Shown here: positions 1 to 7,880 of the stretch, piece after piece
Numbering within the stretch: the first letter of the stretch is position 1
Layout of the letters: the number at the start of each line of letters is the position of its first letter
NCBI GenBank assembly: GCA_964643045.1
Contig: CAZXSC010000066.1
Coordinates: forward strand, 1 to 15,216
DNA from: TMED23 sp964643045
Lineage (GTDB): Bacteria > Pseudomonadota > Alphaproteobacteria > Rhodospirillales > UBA2165
Reading direction: 5' to 3'
DNA length: 15,216 nt
Notes under the pieces: generated by a model
Told to the model about the DNA's origin: nothing
What the model saw: the letters and a program-made list of their open reading frames with translations, nothing else
Database searches by the model: none
Made by a program: the position numbers and the translations under genes

Positions 1-1597
1 TTGGAGGGTTGGTGACTTGAGCAAAAGCTTGTTTAAAATAATCAAATAACATTTTTGGGCGATCAGATAAAACAGCTTGAGGAATATCTCGACCCATTGA
101 GCCAATAGGATCCTGGCCACTGCTTGCCATTGGTAAAAGATAGTGTTTTAAGTCCTCTTGTGTGTAACCAAAGGCTTGTTGGCGGTCTAACAAGGTTGGC
201 TCGTCGAGCGGAATAGGTTCAACATCAGCAGACAAATCTTCTAACCGAATTTGTGTTTTGTCTAGCCAATTTTGAAAGGGGTGGGCATTTGTTAAGTTGT
301 TTTTTATTTCCTCGTCTTCAATAATTCGGCCTTGCTCAAGGTCAATCAAGAACATTTTCCCCGGTTGTAGGCGCCATTTTTGAACTATTTTTTCTTCGGG
401 AATATCAAGCATTCCAACTTCCGATCCCAGGATGCAAATATCGTCATCTGTTACAATATAACGAGCCGGTCGCAGACCATTACGATCCAACGTTGCCCCA
501 ATTTGTCGGCCATCTGTAAAGGCAACAGCAGCCGGTCCATCCCATGGCTCCATGAGAGCCGCATTATATTCGTAAAAAGCCCTTCTTTTTTCATCCATAA
601 GAGGGTTATCATTCCATGCTTCCGGGATCATTAACATCATTGCGTGGGATAGCGGGTATCCCCCTGCTACCAAAAGTTCTAGTGCATTGTCAAAGGTAGC
701 TGAATCAGATTTTCCATCGCCAATTAAAGGCCAAAGTTTATTGAGGTCGTCACCCAATATAGCTGAGCTCATATTATGGCGTCGGGCGGCCATCCAATTG
801 ATATTACCTCTTAAGGTATTAATCTCACCATTGTGGCATAGATAGCGAAAGGGCTGAGCCAACTCCCAGGACGGGAAAGTATTTGTTGAAAAGCGCTGAT
901 GCACTAGTGCCAAGGCTGATTCTAGACGAGGGTCCTGTAAATCTGTGTAATATTTTTCAACTCTATCAGCCAGCATCATGCCTTTAAAACACATTGTCCG
1001 TGCTGACAATGAGGTAATATAAAATGTTTCATCACCTGCCAGACTTTTGTTGGCGATAGCTTGATGGGCCTGTTTGCGGATAACGAAGAGCTTACTTTCG
1101 AAAGATTCAGTATCCGCGCAATCCTCGCCTTTACCAATAAAAATTTGGCGGATGAATGGCTCCATCTCACGAACACCATCGCTGAGCCAAGAATTATCGG
1201 TTGGAAGGTCTCGCCACCCTAGCAATGATTGACCTTCAGAATTGACAATATTTTCGATGGCTCGTTCACATTTTGTCCGGGCCTTCTCATTCTGTGGAAG
1301 AAACACCATGCCTACACCATAGTCACCAACGACTGGTAAACCGATCCTCAGGTCTACACATTCTTGACGTAGCAAAGTATCAGGGATTTGTATTAAAATA
1401 CCCGCCCCATCTCCAGCAAGCGGATCCGCACCAGCGGCACCTCGATGGGTCAGGCAACTAAGAATTGATAACCCCTGTTTTATTAGTTCATGGCTTTTTT
1501 GATTCTTAATATTGGCAACAAAACCTATACCGCATGAATCGTGTTCTTTGCTGGGGTTATACAAGCCTTTTGTTTCTGGAAAGCCAAACCTTTTCAT
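1..1597 (-). CDS. gltB: Glutamate synthase (NADPH) large chain, N-terminal part (3' end outside window)
   Basis: GltB transfers the amide nitrogen of glutamine to 2-oxoglutarate, giving two glutamates, in the cytoplasmic GltBD complex of ammonia assimilation. The 532 visible residues match this family throughout. A short propeptide ends at D20-S21, and C22 (HDSCGIGF) would be the nucleophile exposed by processing. The class II amidotransferase domain follows, with HRGAAGADP at 51-59, LVHQRFSTNTFPSW at 231-244, CHNGEINTLRGN at 254-265 and DRNGLRPARY at 371-380. The central domain begins around 470 (RQQAFGYTQEDLK) and continues through SSGQDPIGSMG to FAQVTNPP at the edge. The frame is open from the ATG to the window end. 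About a third of a roughly 1500-residue protein is present; the FMN and iron-sulfur parts are not visible. A GAGGTGAT ribosome site sits directly before the ATG, slightly close. gltD is not in the window. Confidence 0.97.
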   Translation of the reverse strand, partial: MKRFGFPETKGLYNPSKEHDSCGIGFVANIKNQKSHELIKQGLSILSCLTHRGAAGADPLAGDGAGILIQIPDTLLRQECVDLRIGLPVVGDYGVGMVFLPQNEKARTKCERAIENIVNSEGQSLLGWRDLPTDNSWLSDGVREMEPFIRQIFIGKGEDCADTESFESKLFVIRKQAHQAIANKSLAGDETFYITSLSARTMCFKGMMLADRVEKYYTDLQDPRLESALALVHQRFSTNTFPSWELAQPFRYLCHNGEINTLRGNINWMAARRHNMSSAILGDDLNKLWPLIGDGKSDSATFDNALELLVAGGYPLSHAMMLMIPEAWNDNPLMDEKRRAFYEYNAALMEPWDGPAAVAFTDGRQIGATLDRNGLRPARYIVTDDDICILGSEVGMLDIPEEKIVQKWRLQPGKMFLIDLEQGRIIEDEEIKNNLTNAHPFQNWLDKTQIRLEDLSADVEPIPLDEPTLLDRQQAFGYTQEDLKHYLLPMASSGQDPIGSMGRDIPQAVLSDRPKMLFDYFKQAFAQVTNPP

Positions 1598-2380
1598 ATC
1601 ACCTCATACATTTAATCCTATTACAAACAAGTACACTGATAATAAGGCAAACTGCTTCTACTAAGTGAACATATCGCCCCTCTAGATGCTGGAATTTAGC
1701 ATTCAGAGCATGTTTGTCAGGCTCACCATGCCACCGCTATTATGGTGGTGATAAATGGCAACTATGCCTGGAAAAAGTCCAGTATTTCTCTGAACTAAGT
1801 TTATGCTAAGAACCCGATTTTTTTGCCAACTTCATTGAGGAGAACAAATAGTGATCATCCCGGTGGCTAGTTCTACAGCAAATTGAACATGGGCCTATTA
1901 TTCTACCCATAAATCTAAATAGTCCTTCCCCATTATTCTAATAGAAAAAGTTGGTTTCGTCACGCATTCAGGAAAAAAAAACTCAAATATTTCGCTATTC
2001 AATAACCGCTAAACGATCAATTATGGTAGGCAAATACTGGAAAATATTTGCTGTAATGCTCTAATTTGCCAACAGACAATCGGTTTTCATTAAATATAGT
2101 CGCCAGTTGCTTTACTTACAGAAAATAAGGGTTACAGTTGAAGGGTAAACTAACTGTGACGGAATTGATCAAGTTTAGGGGTAGCAAACATTACTTTAGA
2201 TATCACACCATATCTTTTTTTTGCAGTTGTGATTGAAAGCATCTGACTATAAGGGAATATAACTTAGCTAATGCGTGTTTTATGTTCTTGAATTGTTAAT
2301 GTTTATATCCAATTATCTGCTGCAATAAGTCAAAAAATAAATTTAATGGCCGCAGCATCAACCAATTGGGAATGCGTTAA
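1598..2380. other. 783-base divergent intergenic region, no convincing gene
   Basis: This stretch separates the divergent gltB and MBL-hydrolase genes and must hold both promoters. It is AT-rich, and every reading frame is short and lacks family resemblance. I see no tRNA, no recognisable riboswitch and no clean -35/-10 pair. The only structured piece I can point to is the nested inverted repeat at 1718-1770. The length is unusual beside the otherwise tight spacing in the window, so an unrecognised small RNA or a decayed gene is possible. Confidence 0.6.
1718..1770. repeat. Nested inverted repeats, possible leader structure
   Basis: CAGGC (1718-1722) can pair with GCCTG (1766-1770), enclosing CACCAT (1724-1729) paired with ATGGTG (1742-1747). 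The outer loop is large and the stems are short. It lies about 120 bases upstream of the gltB start, so it could be part of a gltB leader or an operator. It matches no motif I know, and chance is a real possibility. Confidence 0.25.
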
Positions 2381-3214
2381 ATGTCGATGAGAGTGAAAAT
2401 TTGGGGGTGTCGAGGTAGCATAGCTATGCCCGCAGAGACCCATCTGAAATACGGGGGAAATACGACATGTATTGAAGTTGAGGCGGGCGGAGAGACTTTC
2501 ATACTTGACGGCGGAACTGGCATTCGCAATCTTGGTTTGGAAATGGTTAAGAATCAGGAACTTGAGCATTGTCATATATTGCTTACCCATACCCATTGGG
2601 ATCATATCAATGGTTTTCCCTTCTTTACACCAGCGTATATCCCGGGCCGCAAGTTTGTTATTATGGCGGGTCATTTGAAGGACGCTGGTGGTATAGAAAA
2701 GGTCTTTGACGCACAAATGGACCAGCCAGTTTTTCCTGTTCCCTTAGGAGCGATGCAATCTAATCTAGAGTTTTTTGATTTTCGGGCGGGCGAAGATCTA
2801 GATATTAGCTTAAGTTCTAAAGTTAAGGTTACCACGGCAGCTTTGAATCACCCGAACGATGCAACTGGTTACCGATTTGACTATGATGGGAAGTCAATGT
2901 GTTTAATAACCGATACCGAGCATATTCCGGGAAAGCCAGACGAGAATATATTAGGTCTAATAGAAGGCGCTGATCTTGTAATTTACGATTCAACCTATAC
3001 GGAAGAGGAATTTGTCACTAAAGTTGGTTGGGGACACTCAACGTGGGAAGAAGGTATGCAGTTGTGCACAACGGCCGGTGTTAAGAAGTTGGGAATATTC
3101 CATCACGATCCCGAACACGATGATCTCTTTATGGATAAAATTGCAGAAGAGGCTGCGAGAGCATGGGATGGTAATTTTGTTATTCAAGAGGGTATGAATT
3201 TTCTGGTTGAATAG
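2381..3214 (+). CDS. MBL-fold metallo-hydrolase, PhnP/cyclic-phosphodiesterase-like
   Basis: A 277-residue cytoplasmic metallo-beta-lactamase-fold hydrolase without signal peptide or membrane segment. The metal-binding motif HTHWDH is at 70-75, followed by the NGFPFF loop. Further likely ligands are H157 (NHPND), D178 (ITDTEH), D203 (IYDSTY) and H241/H242 (FHHDPEHDD). GWGHSTWEEG at 216-225 resembles the GHST segment of PhnP and RNase Z-like phosphodiesterases. The N-terminus, WGCRGSI then KYGGNTTC, is typical of the phosphoribosyl cyclic phosphodiesterase group. The substrate cannot be read from sequence; a phosphodiester, perhaps a cyclic one, is the best inference. It is a single gene facing the stator operon, with 43 bases between the stops. 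Two ATGs compete (2381 and 2387); GGGA at 2368-2371 is spaced for the first. A lactonase or other hydrolase is not excluded. Confidence 0.9.
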   Translation: MSMRVKIWGCRGSIAMPAETHLKYGGNTTCIEVEAGGETFILDGGTGIRNLGLEMVKNQELEHCHILLTHTHWDHINGFPFFTPAYIPGRKFVIMAGHLKDAGGIEKVFDAQMDQPVFPVPLGAMQSNLEFFDFRAGEDLDISLSSKVKVTTAALNHPNDATGYRFDYDGKSMCLITDTEHIPGKPDENILGLIEGADLVIYDSTYTEEEFVTKVGWGHSTWEEGMQLCTTAGVKKLGIFHHDPEHDDLFMDKIAEEAARAWDGNFVIQEGMNFLVE

Positions 3215-3257
3215 ACAGTCTGCCGTTTTTCTCAATTAAATCTGAATAATTTTGACC

Positions 3258-4001
3258 TCAGTTGAGCATTTTCGAGCTTGCTGGCTTTCCTGTATTTCTA
3301 TCCTCACCGGTACGCCGAAATTCTGGCACTTTTACCTCTTCGTATATAGGACTTCGACTTATCCGCATCACCACCCTTCGATTGGCAACTTTATTCTCTT
3401 GGATAGGGTTACCTTCTTCATCGTTATTTGGCAATTTTGGTTGAGTATCCCCAAATCCAGTTGCTTTTAAACGGTTCTTTTTCATACCCTCCTTGATCAA
3501 AAAGCGGACCACAGTAGAGGCGCGTCCCGCGGATAACTCCCAGTTTGACGGAAATTTAAATGAATTAATAGGATCATTATCGGTATGCCCCTCAATTGAG
3601 ATATTGAATTTTTGGTAGATGGGAGAAGCAAATTCTTCATAAATGCTTTTCAGTACCGGGATTGCCTGGTCTAGCAGCTCTGCCCCGCCTGGTTTGAAAA
3701 AGGCACCGCTATCGAGTTCCAATGTAATGGTCCCCTCACCAGCACTACCAATTTCCATAACTTCTTGGGCTCCCTCCATTTCAATGATATCAGCGAGGTC
3801 TTTTTCCAACGTAACTCTGTCACTCGTCCGGGCCTTGCTGGACATGGTTTCATTTAAGCTTTCTGCTACCGAGTCAAATTTTCCTCCGTCCACTTTTGAA
3901 ATAGAAAAGAATAGAACAAAGAATGCCATTAATAGGGTGATGGCGTCGGCATAAGTTGCCATCCATTCTTCCGGTTCTGGGCATTCTTCCTGATCGGCCA
4001 C
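3258..4001 (-). CDS. Flagellar motor stator protein B, MotB/PomB family
   Basis: This is the stator subunit that anchors the ion channel to peptidoglycan. After a short acidic cytoplasmic tail, one membrane helix covers about 17-37 (YADAITLLMAFFVLFF). D19 is in the position of the ion-binding aspartate of MotB (E. coli D32). A plug/linker region follows, then an OmpA-like peptidoglycan-binding domain from about 95 to 217: EGHTDNDP at 137-144, NWELSAGRA at 153-161, LKATGFGDTQP at 178-188 and NRRV at 208-211. At 247 residues it has normal family length. The start codon is GTG, supported by AAGG six bases upstream; no ATG fits. The helix resembles Na+-type PomB more than E. coli MotB, so sodium drive is possible but unproven. 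It is the second gene of a pair with the MotA/PomA gene, with a 31-base gap. No other flagellar gene is visible. Confidence 0.92.
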   Translation of the reverse strand: MADQEECPEPEEWMATYADAITLLMAFFVLFFSISKVDGGKFDSVAESLNETMSSKARTSDRVTLEKDLADIIEMEGAQEVMEIGSAGEGTITLELDSGAFFKPGGAELLDQAIPVLKSIYEEFASPIYQKFNISIEGHTDNDPINSFKFPSNWELSAGRASTVVRFLIKEGMKKNRLKATGFGDTQPKLPNNDEEGNPIQENKVANRRVVMRISRSPIYEEVKVPEFRRTGEDRNTGKPASSKMLN

Positions 4002-4032
4002 AACTAGCCTTTATCTTTGTATCTAGATTTCA

Positions 4033-4824
4033 TTATTTTTTATCTTTATCAATGTTAAAATGAATGACAGGATCTAAATAGCTGTTCATTCTATCTTGAA
4101 TATAGCGGGGGGGTTTTTTCTCCGCCAATAAGACTAAACCTTCGGCAACGAGATAATTCCGAAACCTGACAATTTCTTCTCGTTGCTGCATCTTTGCGGA
4201 GCATGGAGCAAAGATCAATTGAGCAAATAGCACTCCATATAAAGTTGTTATGAGGGCGATGGATAATGATGGTCCGAGGGTGGAGGGATCATCTAAATTT
4301 CCGAGCATAATAACAAGACCCACTAGGGTGCCAATCATTCCAAAGGCGGGGCATAGGGCCCCGATTTTACTTAATATTTTCGCGGGCACTGTATTTCGGC
4401 CGAAAGAACTCTCAATAGTCGTGGTTAGAATTTCTTTAATTTCTTGGCCGCTATAGCCACTGACCACCATTTCAATACCAAATGATAAAAAGGGGTCAGA
4501 CTTTTTAAGTTTGTTGGCATCTCCCTCTATGGCAGGGAGGCCGGATTTCTGAACAGCGTAGCCCCATTTAATAACCCGCCCAACTTCTGATTTTAGAAGG
4601 TTTCGGCTGATGACAGGGGCAGATATCACCCTAGGTATCCCCTTCAGCGCTAATATCACGTACCGCATTTCATAGGAAATAAATGCAGCTGCCAGAGATC
4701 CTCCGACAACCATGAGGGCGCTTGAGAAACTGATGAATACGGAAAAGTCATTGGTCTCTGCCAAAACAGCACCTACGAATAGGCCTATTCCCGCGATGAA
4801 CCCTAATATGGTTCCTATTGACAT
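4033..4824 (-). CDS. Flagellar motor stator protein A, MotA/PomA family
   Basis: A 263-residue inner-membrane protein that forms the ion channel with the B subunit and pushes on the rotor. Four membrane segments are visible at about 4-22, 30-50, 155-175 and 186-207, with the usual large cytoplasmic loop between the second and third. The third-helix motif PAFGMIGTLVGLVIML (159-174) and fourth-helix GPSLSIALITTLYGVLFAQ (184-202) are diagnostic. The intervening NLDDP and the TTLYG threonines resemble Vibrio PomA closely, which hints at a Na+-driven stator; this is inference. The start is well supported by GAGGAG at 4831-4836, six bases upstream of the ATG. It heads a two-gene operon with the B subunit and is divergent from the CHASE2 cyclase across 470 bases. 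Confidence 0.94.
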   Translation of the reverse strand: MSIGTILGFIAGIGLFVGAVLAETNDFSVFISFSSALMVVGGSLAAAFISYEMRYVILALKGIPRVISAPVISRNLLKSEVGRVIKWGYAVQKSGLPAIEGDANKLKKSDPFLSFGIEMVVSGYSGQEIKEILTTTIESSFGRNTVPAKILSKIGALCPAFGMIGTLVGLVIMLGNLDDPSTLGPSLSIALITTLYGVLFAQLIFAPCSAKMQQREEIVRFRNYLVAEGLVLLAEKKPPRYIQDRMNSYLDPVIHFNIDKDKK

Positions 4825-5294
4825 AAGAATCTCCTCAGAAATTTACCAACCTAATCCGCATTTAACATCTGAAATGGTTTACATTTTATTGCTATTATTC
4901 CGATTTTTTCAGGTAACTATTGTTGAATAATCCCTAAAAGGCAATAGTTCAAAAATTTTCGTCCGTAAAGGTAATGTTTTGGGGCCAAGTAATCGTTAAA
5001 ATTGACATCCCGGTTTTTTTGTTCTGTTGTATACTTGATATTATCTCAATTTTTTTTTGGACTAAATTGTCAGCTCCAATCTTGATTGACTTTTGGTTTA
5101 TTAGGATAGATTTTCTGGTTATTTTAAAGTATCAAAGTAGGCCAATACTCCGTCCTTTGGCATTTCTTAATTTGCCTTGATGTTGGATAGGGGGGATACT
5201 TTTATTTTTTATGTTATTCTCGGTTATTAATGCTTGACGCCTATCGGATTGTTGGGTGAAGGTAAGCTTTTTACATCGCTTGGGGTGAATTCTA
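4825..5294. other. 470-base divergent intergenic region, T-rich, no gene
   Basis: This stretch lies between the stator operon and the CHASE2 cyclase and should carry both promoters. The plus strand is strongly T-rich in the middle. A frame of 68 codons at 4974-5180 is rich in Phe and Ile, has no ribosome site and resembles nothing, so I treat it as chance. TTGACA at 5002-5007 has no -10 at normal distance. I see no sigma-54 or sigma-28 element that would tie the stator genes to a flagellar cascade. Confidence 0.6.
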
Positions 5295-7829
5295 TTGGCT
5301 GAAGATCAAGCATCGGCGTCTATCTGGACAAAATTCCGTTTTCCGGCTGTTGGCAAGGCCCGTTGGGTAGCTTTGGCAGTCCTGGCAGCATTTATGGCCG
5401 TGCGCATCATTGATCCAGCCCCATTGCAGACAGTAAGGGTTAAAACTTTTGATTTATTTCAGCAATTGGAACCTCGTAAGATCATGCCCGATAGCCCCGT
5501 GGTTATCGTGGATCTCGACGAAGAAAGTCTGAAAGAAGTGGGTCAATGGCCATGGCCAAGAAATCAGTTAGCTCAAATGACACTGAATTTATTTAAAAAG
5601 GGTGCCAGCGTAGTTGGATTCGATATTATTTTTGCAGAACCCGACCGTATGAATAGTGACAGCGTAGTAAAAAGCCTCGCAGGTCTCGATGAGGAAACAA
5701 AGAACAAAATCCTGAAATTACCGAGTAATGATGCAATTTTTGCGGATCTTATAAAGCAGGCCCGTCGGGTCGTTGCAGGTCAATCCGTTTTGCCATTTGA
5801 GCGAAAATATGAAGATCGGAAGCCTCTAAGAACGAGGGTGTTTGAAAGAGCCATGCGGGGAGCCCCAAAACCACAACAGTGGGTGCCGTCTGTGCCGGGG
5901 CTTCTGCGAAACATAATGCCGATTGAAAAGTCAGCCGGCGGTCATGGCTTACTTGCGCTTCAGCCTGAAGTGGATGGGATAGTTCGAAGGGTTCCGGCAT
6001 TTTATCGTTATTCTAACCGACTTTACCCTACATTATCTTTGGAAATGATGAGGCTGGCTGTCGGTCGGAGTGGGGTCATCGCCAGAGGGGATCTCTCAGG
6101 TATATCTGATATAACTATTTCTCCTCGTCGAAAATTTTTAATACCAAAAACTGTGTTGGCTGATGATAAAATTAAGAAATTTCCGTATCGTACCAACTAT
6201 AACAGGTTGGCGTTTGCTGAGCTCAACTTGGGTAATAACCAAAGAAACTTGATAAAACGCGCTGATCTGGGTGGTAAAAAGCACCCTCTGAAGAGGTTAA
6301 AAAGGGGCAAGGCATTTGATGATTCAAAATATTTGGTTTTGAGCACCCCTCCTTTAAACGTTGAAACGGATCGCCAAGGTCGAATGTGGCCCTACTTTAG
6401 TAAAACAGATAAAGCTAAATACGTTTCAGCCAAAGACGTATTGTCGGGAAAAGTTGACCCAAAGAAAATCCAAGGGAAGTTAGCCTTGCTTGGAACTTCT
6501 GCAGCGGGGTTGTTGGATATAAAAACGGTTCCAACTGAACGTTTTATTCCGGGCGTCGAAATACACGCGCAACTAATTGAATCAGTATTGACCAAACAAT
6601 TCTTAAAGCGTCCAAATTTTGCCGATACGCTTGAAATGGCGATTGCTTTAATATCTGGATTAATTATTATTGTAATTGTCCCTTGGTTGGGAGCAAAGTG
6701 GGCATTGGTATTTTTTCTCTTTGTTGCTATTGGATCAGCTGGGGGGTCTTGGCACTTATTTCAAGAATATAAAATGATAGTGGATGCTGCGTTTGGTGTA
6801 ACGGCTGTTCTAATCATTTATATAACCCTTACCTATCTCGGGTACGCCGATGAAGAGGCGCAGCGTCGTCAGACGCGTGACGCGTTCTCCAAATATTTGT
6901 CGCCGGCTATGGTGGAACAGGTGGTTGAAGATCCTTCACTTTTAACATTAGGTGGGTCAAAAAGGGAAATGACACTACTTTTCTGTGATGTGAGGGGCTT
7001 CACGAGTATTTCCGAATTATTTGATGCTGAGGGTTTGACGGTTCTTATCAACAAGCTCCTGACCCCTTTAACCGATATTATACTCGCTAGAAATGGTACT
7101 ATAGATAAATATATGGGTGATTGCATCATGGCTTTTTGGAATGCACCTATGGACGACCTTAAACATGCGGAAGATGGGTGCAGGTCTGCTCTTGCGATGG
7201 TTGAGGCGATGGCCCCCCTGAATGCTCGGTTAGAACAAGAAGCTAAAGAAGAGGGAAGAAAGCACTTAGATTTAAAGGTTGGCCTTGGTCTGAATTCAGG
7301 GGATGCAGTGGTTGGTAACATGGGTACCGCCCAGAGGATGGATTACTCGGTGCTGGGTGATACTGTTAATACGGCTGCTCGTTTGGAAGGTCAGTCCAAA
7401 ACCTACGGGGTGGATATCGTTCTTGGTCCAAACACTTATGAGCAGGTTACCCAGTTTGCAATAATTGAACTGGACCTTATTCAAGTTAAGGGCAAAACAG
7501 TCGGTCTGCAAATATATGCTTTGCTCGGTGATGAAGAAGTTGCCAAAGACCCCGCTTTTATCTCCATCAAAGAGGCGGTTTCCGAGATGATCCAAGAGTA
7601 TCGAAATCAAGCCTGGGATAAAGCTAAAGAATTAATACAAAAAATACGGGATCGGGCCGAGTCTGCTGCTGAACAGGAAGTCGGACCGATTATGGCTGTG
7701 AAGGCGGCATCTAGTGACAGATTTCGGTTGGATGTATTGTGCGAGCTTTACGAAATCAGAATACGGCAATACGAGAGTGAACCGCCACCCCCAGACTGGG
7801 ATGGTGTCTTTATCGCTACTACTAAATAA
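5295..7829 (+). CDS. CHASE2-domain class III adenylate cyclase, membrane-bound
   Basis: An 844-residue sensor cyclase. A membrane helix (about 24-38) leads to a periplasmic CHASE2 sensor (about 45-435), recognisable from IVDLDEESLKEVGQWPWPR (71-89), GFDIIFAEPD (108-117), ETDRQGRMW (357-365) and KLALLGTSAAGLLDIK (395-410). Three membrane helices follow (about 445-515), then a class III catalytic domain (about 555-740). Metal-binding aspartates are D565 (FCDVRGFTS) and D609 (KYMGDCIMAF). K605 and S685 occupy the adenine-selecting positions, and N692 and R696 the transition-state positions, so all residues for cAMP synthesis are present. Ser in the second selector place fits class IIIb enzymes. 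The C-terminal tail holds YRNQAWDKA and ends in PDWDGVFIATTK, shared with the second cyclase here. The sensor carries a basic insert at about 278-352. The start is TTG with GGGGTG eight bases upstream; the next in-frame ATG is inside the first helix. Confidence 0.95.
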   Translation: MAEDQASASIWTKFRFPAVGKARWVALAVLAAFMAVRIIDPAPLQTVRVKTFDLFQQLEPRKIMPDSPVVIVDLDEESLKEVGQWPWPRNQLAQMTLNLFKKGASVVGFDIIFAEPDRMNSDSVVKSLAGLDEETKNKILKLPSNDAIFADLIKQARRVVAGQSVLPFERKYEDRKPLRTRVFERAMRGAPKPQQWVPSVPGLLRNIMPIEKSAGGHGLLALQPEVDGIVRRVPAFYRYSNRLYPTLSLEMMRLAVGRSGVIARGDLSGISDITISPRRKFLIPKTVLADDKIKKFPYRTNYNRLAFAELNLGNNQRNLIKRADLGGKKHPLKRLKRGKAFDDSKYLVLSTPPLNVETDRQGRMWPYFSKTDKAKYVSAKDVLSGKVDPKKIQGKLALLGTSAAGLLDIKTVPTERFIPGVEIHAQLIESVLTKQFLKRPNFADTLEMAIALISGLIIIVIVPWLGAKWALVFFLFVAIGSAGGSWHLFQEYKMIVDAAFGVTAVLIIYITLTYLGYADEEAQRRQTRDAFSKYLSPAMVEQVVEDPSLLTLGGSKREMTLLFCDVRGFTSISELFDAEGLTVLINKLLTPLTDIILARNGTIDKYMGDCIMAFWNAPMDDLKHAEDGCRSALAMVEAMAPLNARLEQEAKEEGRKHLDLKVGLGLNSGDAVVGNMGTAQRMDYSVLGDTVNTAARLEGQSKTYGVDIVLGPNTYEQVTQFAIIELDLIQVKGKTVGLQIYALLGDEEVAKDPAFISIKEAVSEMIQEYRNQAWDKAKELIQKIRDRAESAAEQEVGPIMAVKAASSDRFRLDVLCELYEIRIRQYESEPPPPDWDGVFIATTK

Positions 7830-7880
7830 GTCATTAAATAATAGCAAAAACTATTTATCTAGCCCACAGTTTACTGAATA

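Noticed and set aside
1851..1886. 12-codon GTG frame behind GAGGAG
   Set aside because: Too short to support as a gene; kept only as a remark in the intergenic finding.
2221..2316. Promoter boxes for the MBL gene (TTGCAG/TATAAG, TTGAAT/AATTAT)
   Set aside because: The first pair is 21 bases apart; the second has four of six matches in each box, which is expected by chance in such AT-rich DNA.
2330..2716. 128-codon minus-strand frame over the MBL gene
   Set aside because: It is antisense to a clearly coding MBL gene and has no family features.
5002..5035. TTGACA and TATACT as a sigma-70 promoter
   Set aside because: The spacer is 22 bases, too long for a normal promoter.
4974..5180. 68-codon Phe/Ile-rich frame on the plus strand
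   Set aside because: No ribosome site, no family resemblance, and composition explained by the T-rich strand.
6869..7321. 150-codon minus-strand frame over the catalytic domain of the CHASE2 cyclase
   Set aside because: Shadow of a conserved coding frame; Ser-rich with no recognisable motif.
7830..7880. Hairpin AATAG/CTATT between the convergent CHASE2 cyclase and TolC genes as a bidirectional terminator
   Set aside because: Only five A-T-rich pairs, with no G-C core and no T run worth calling.
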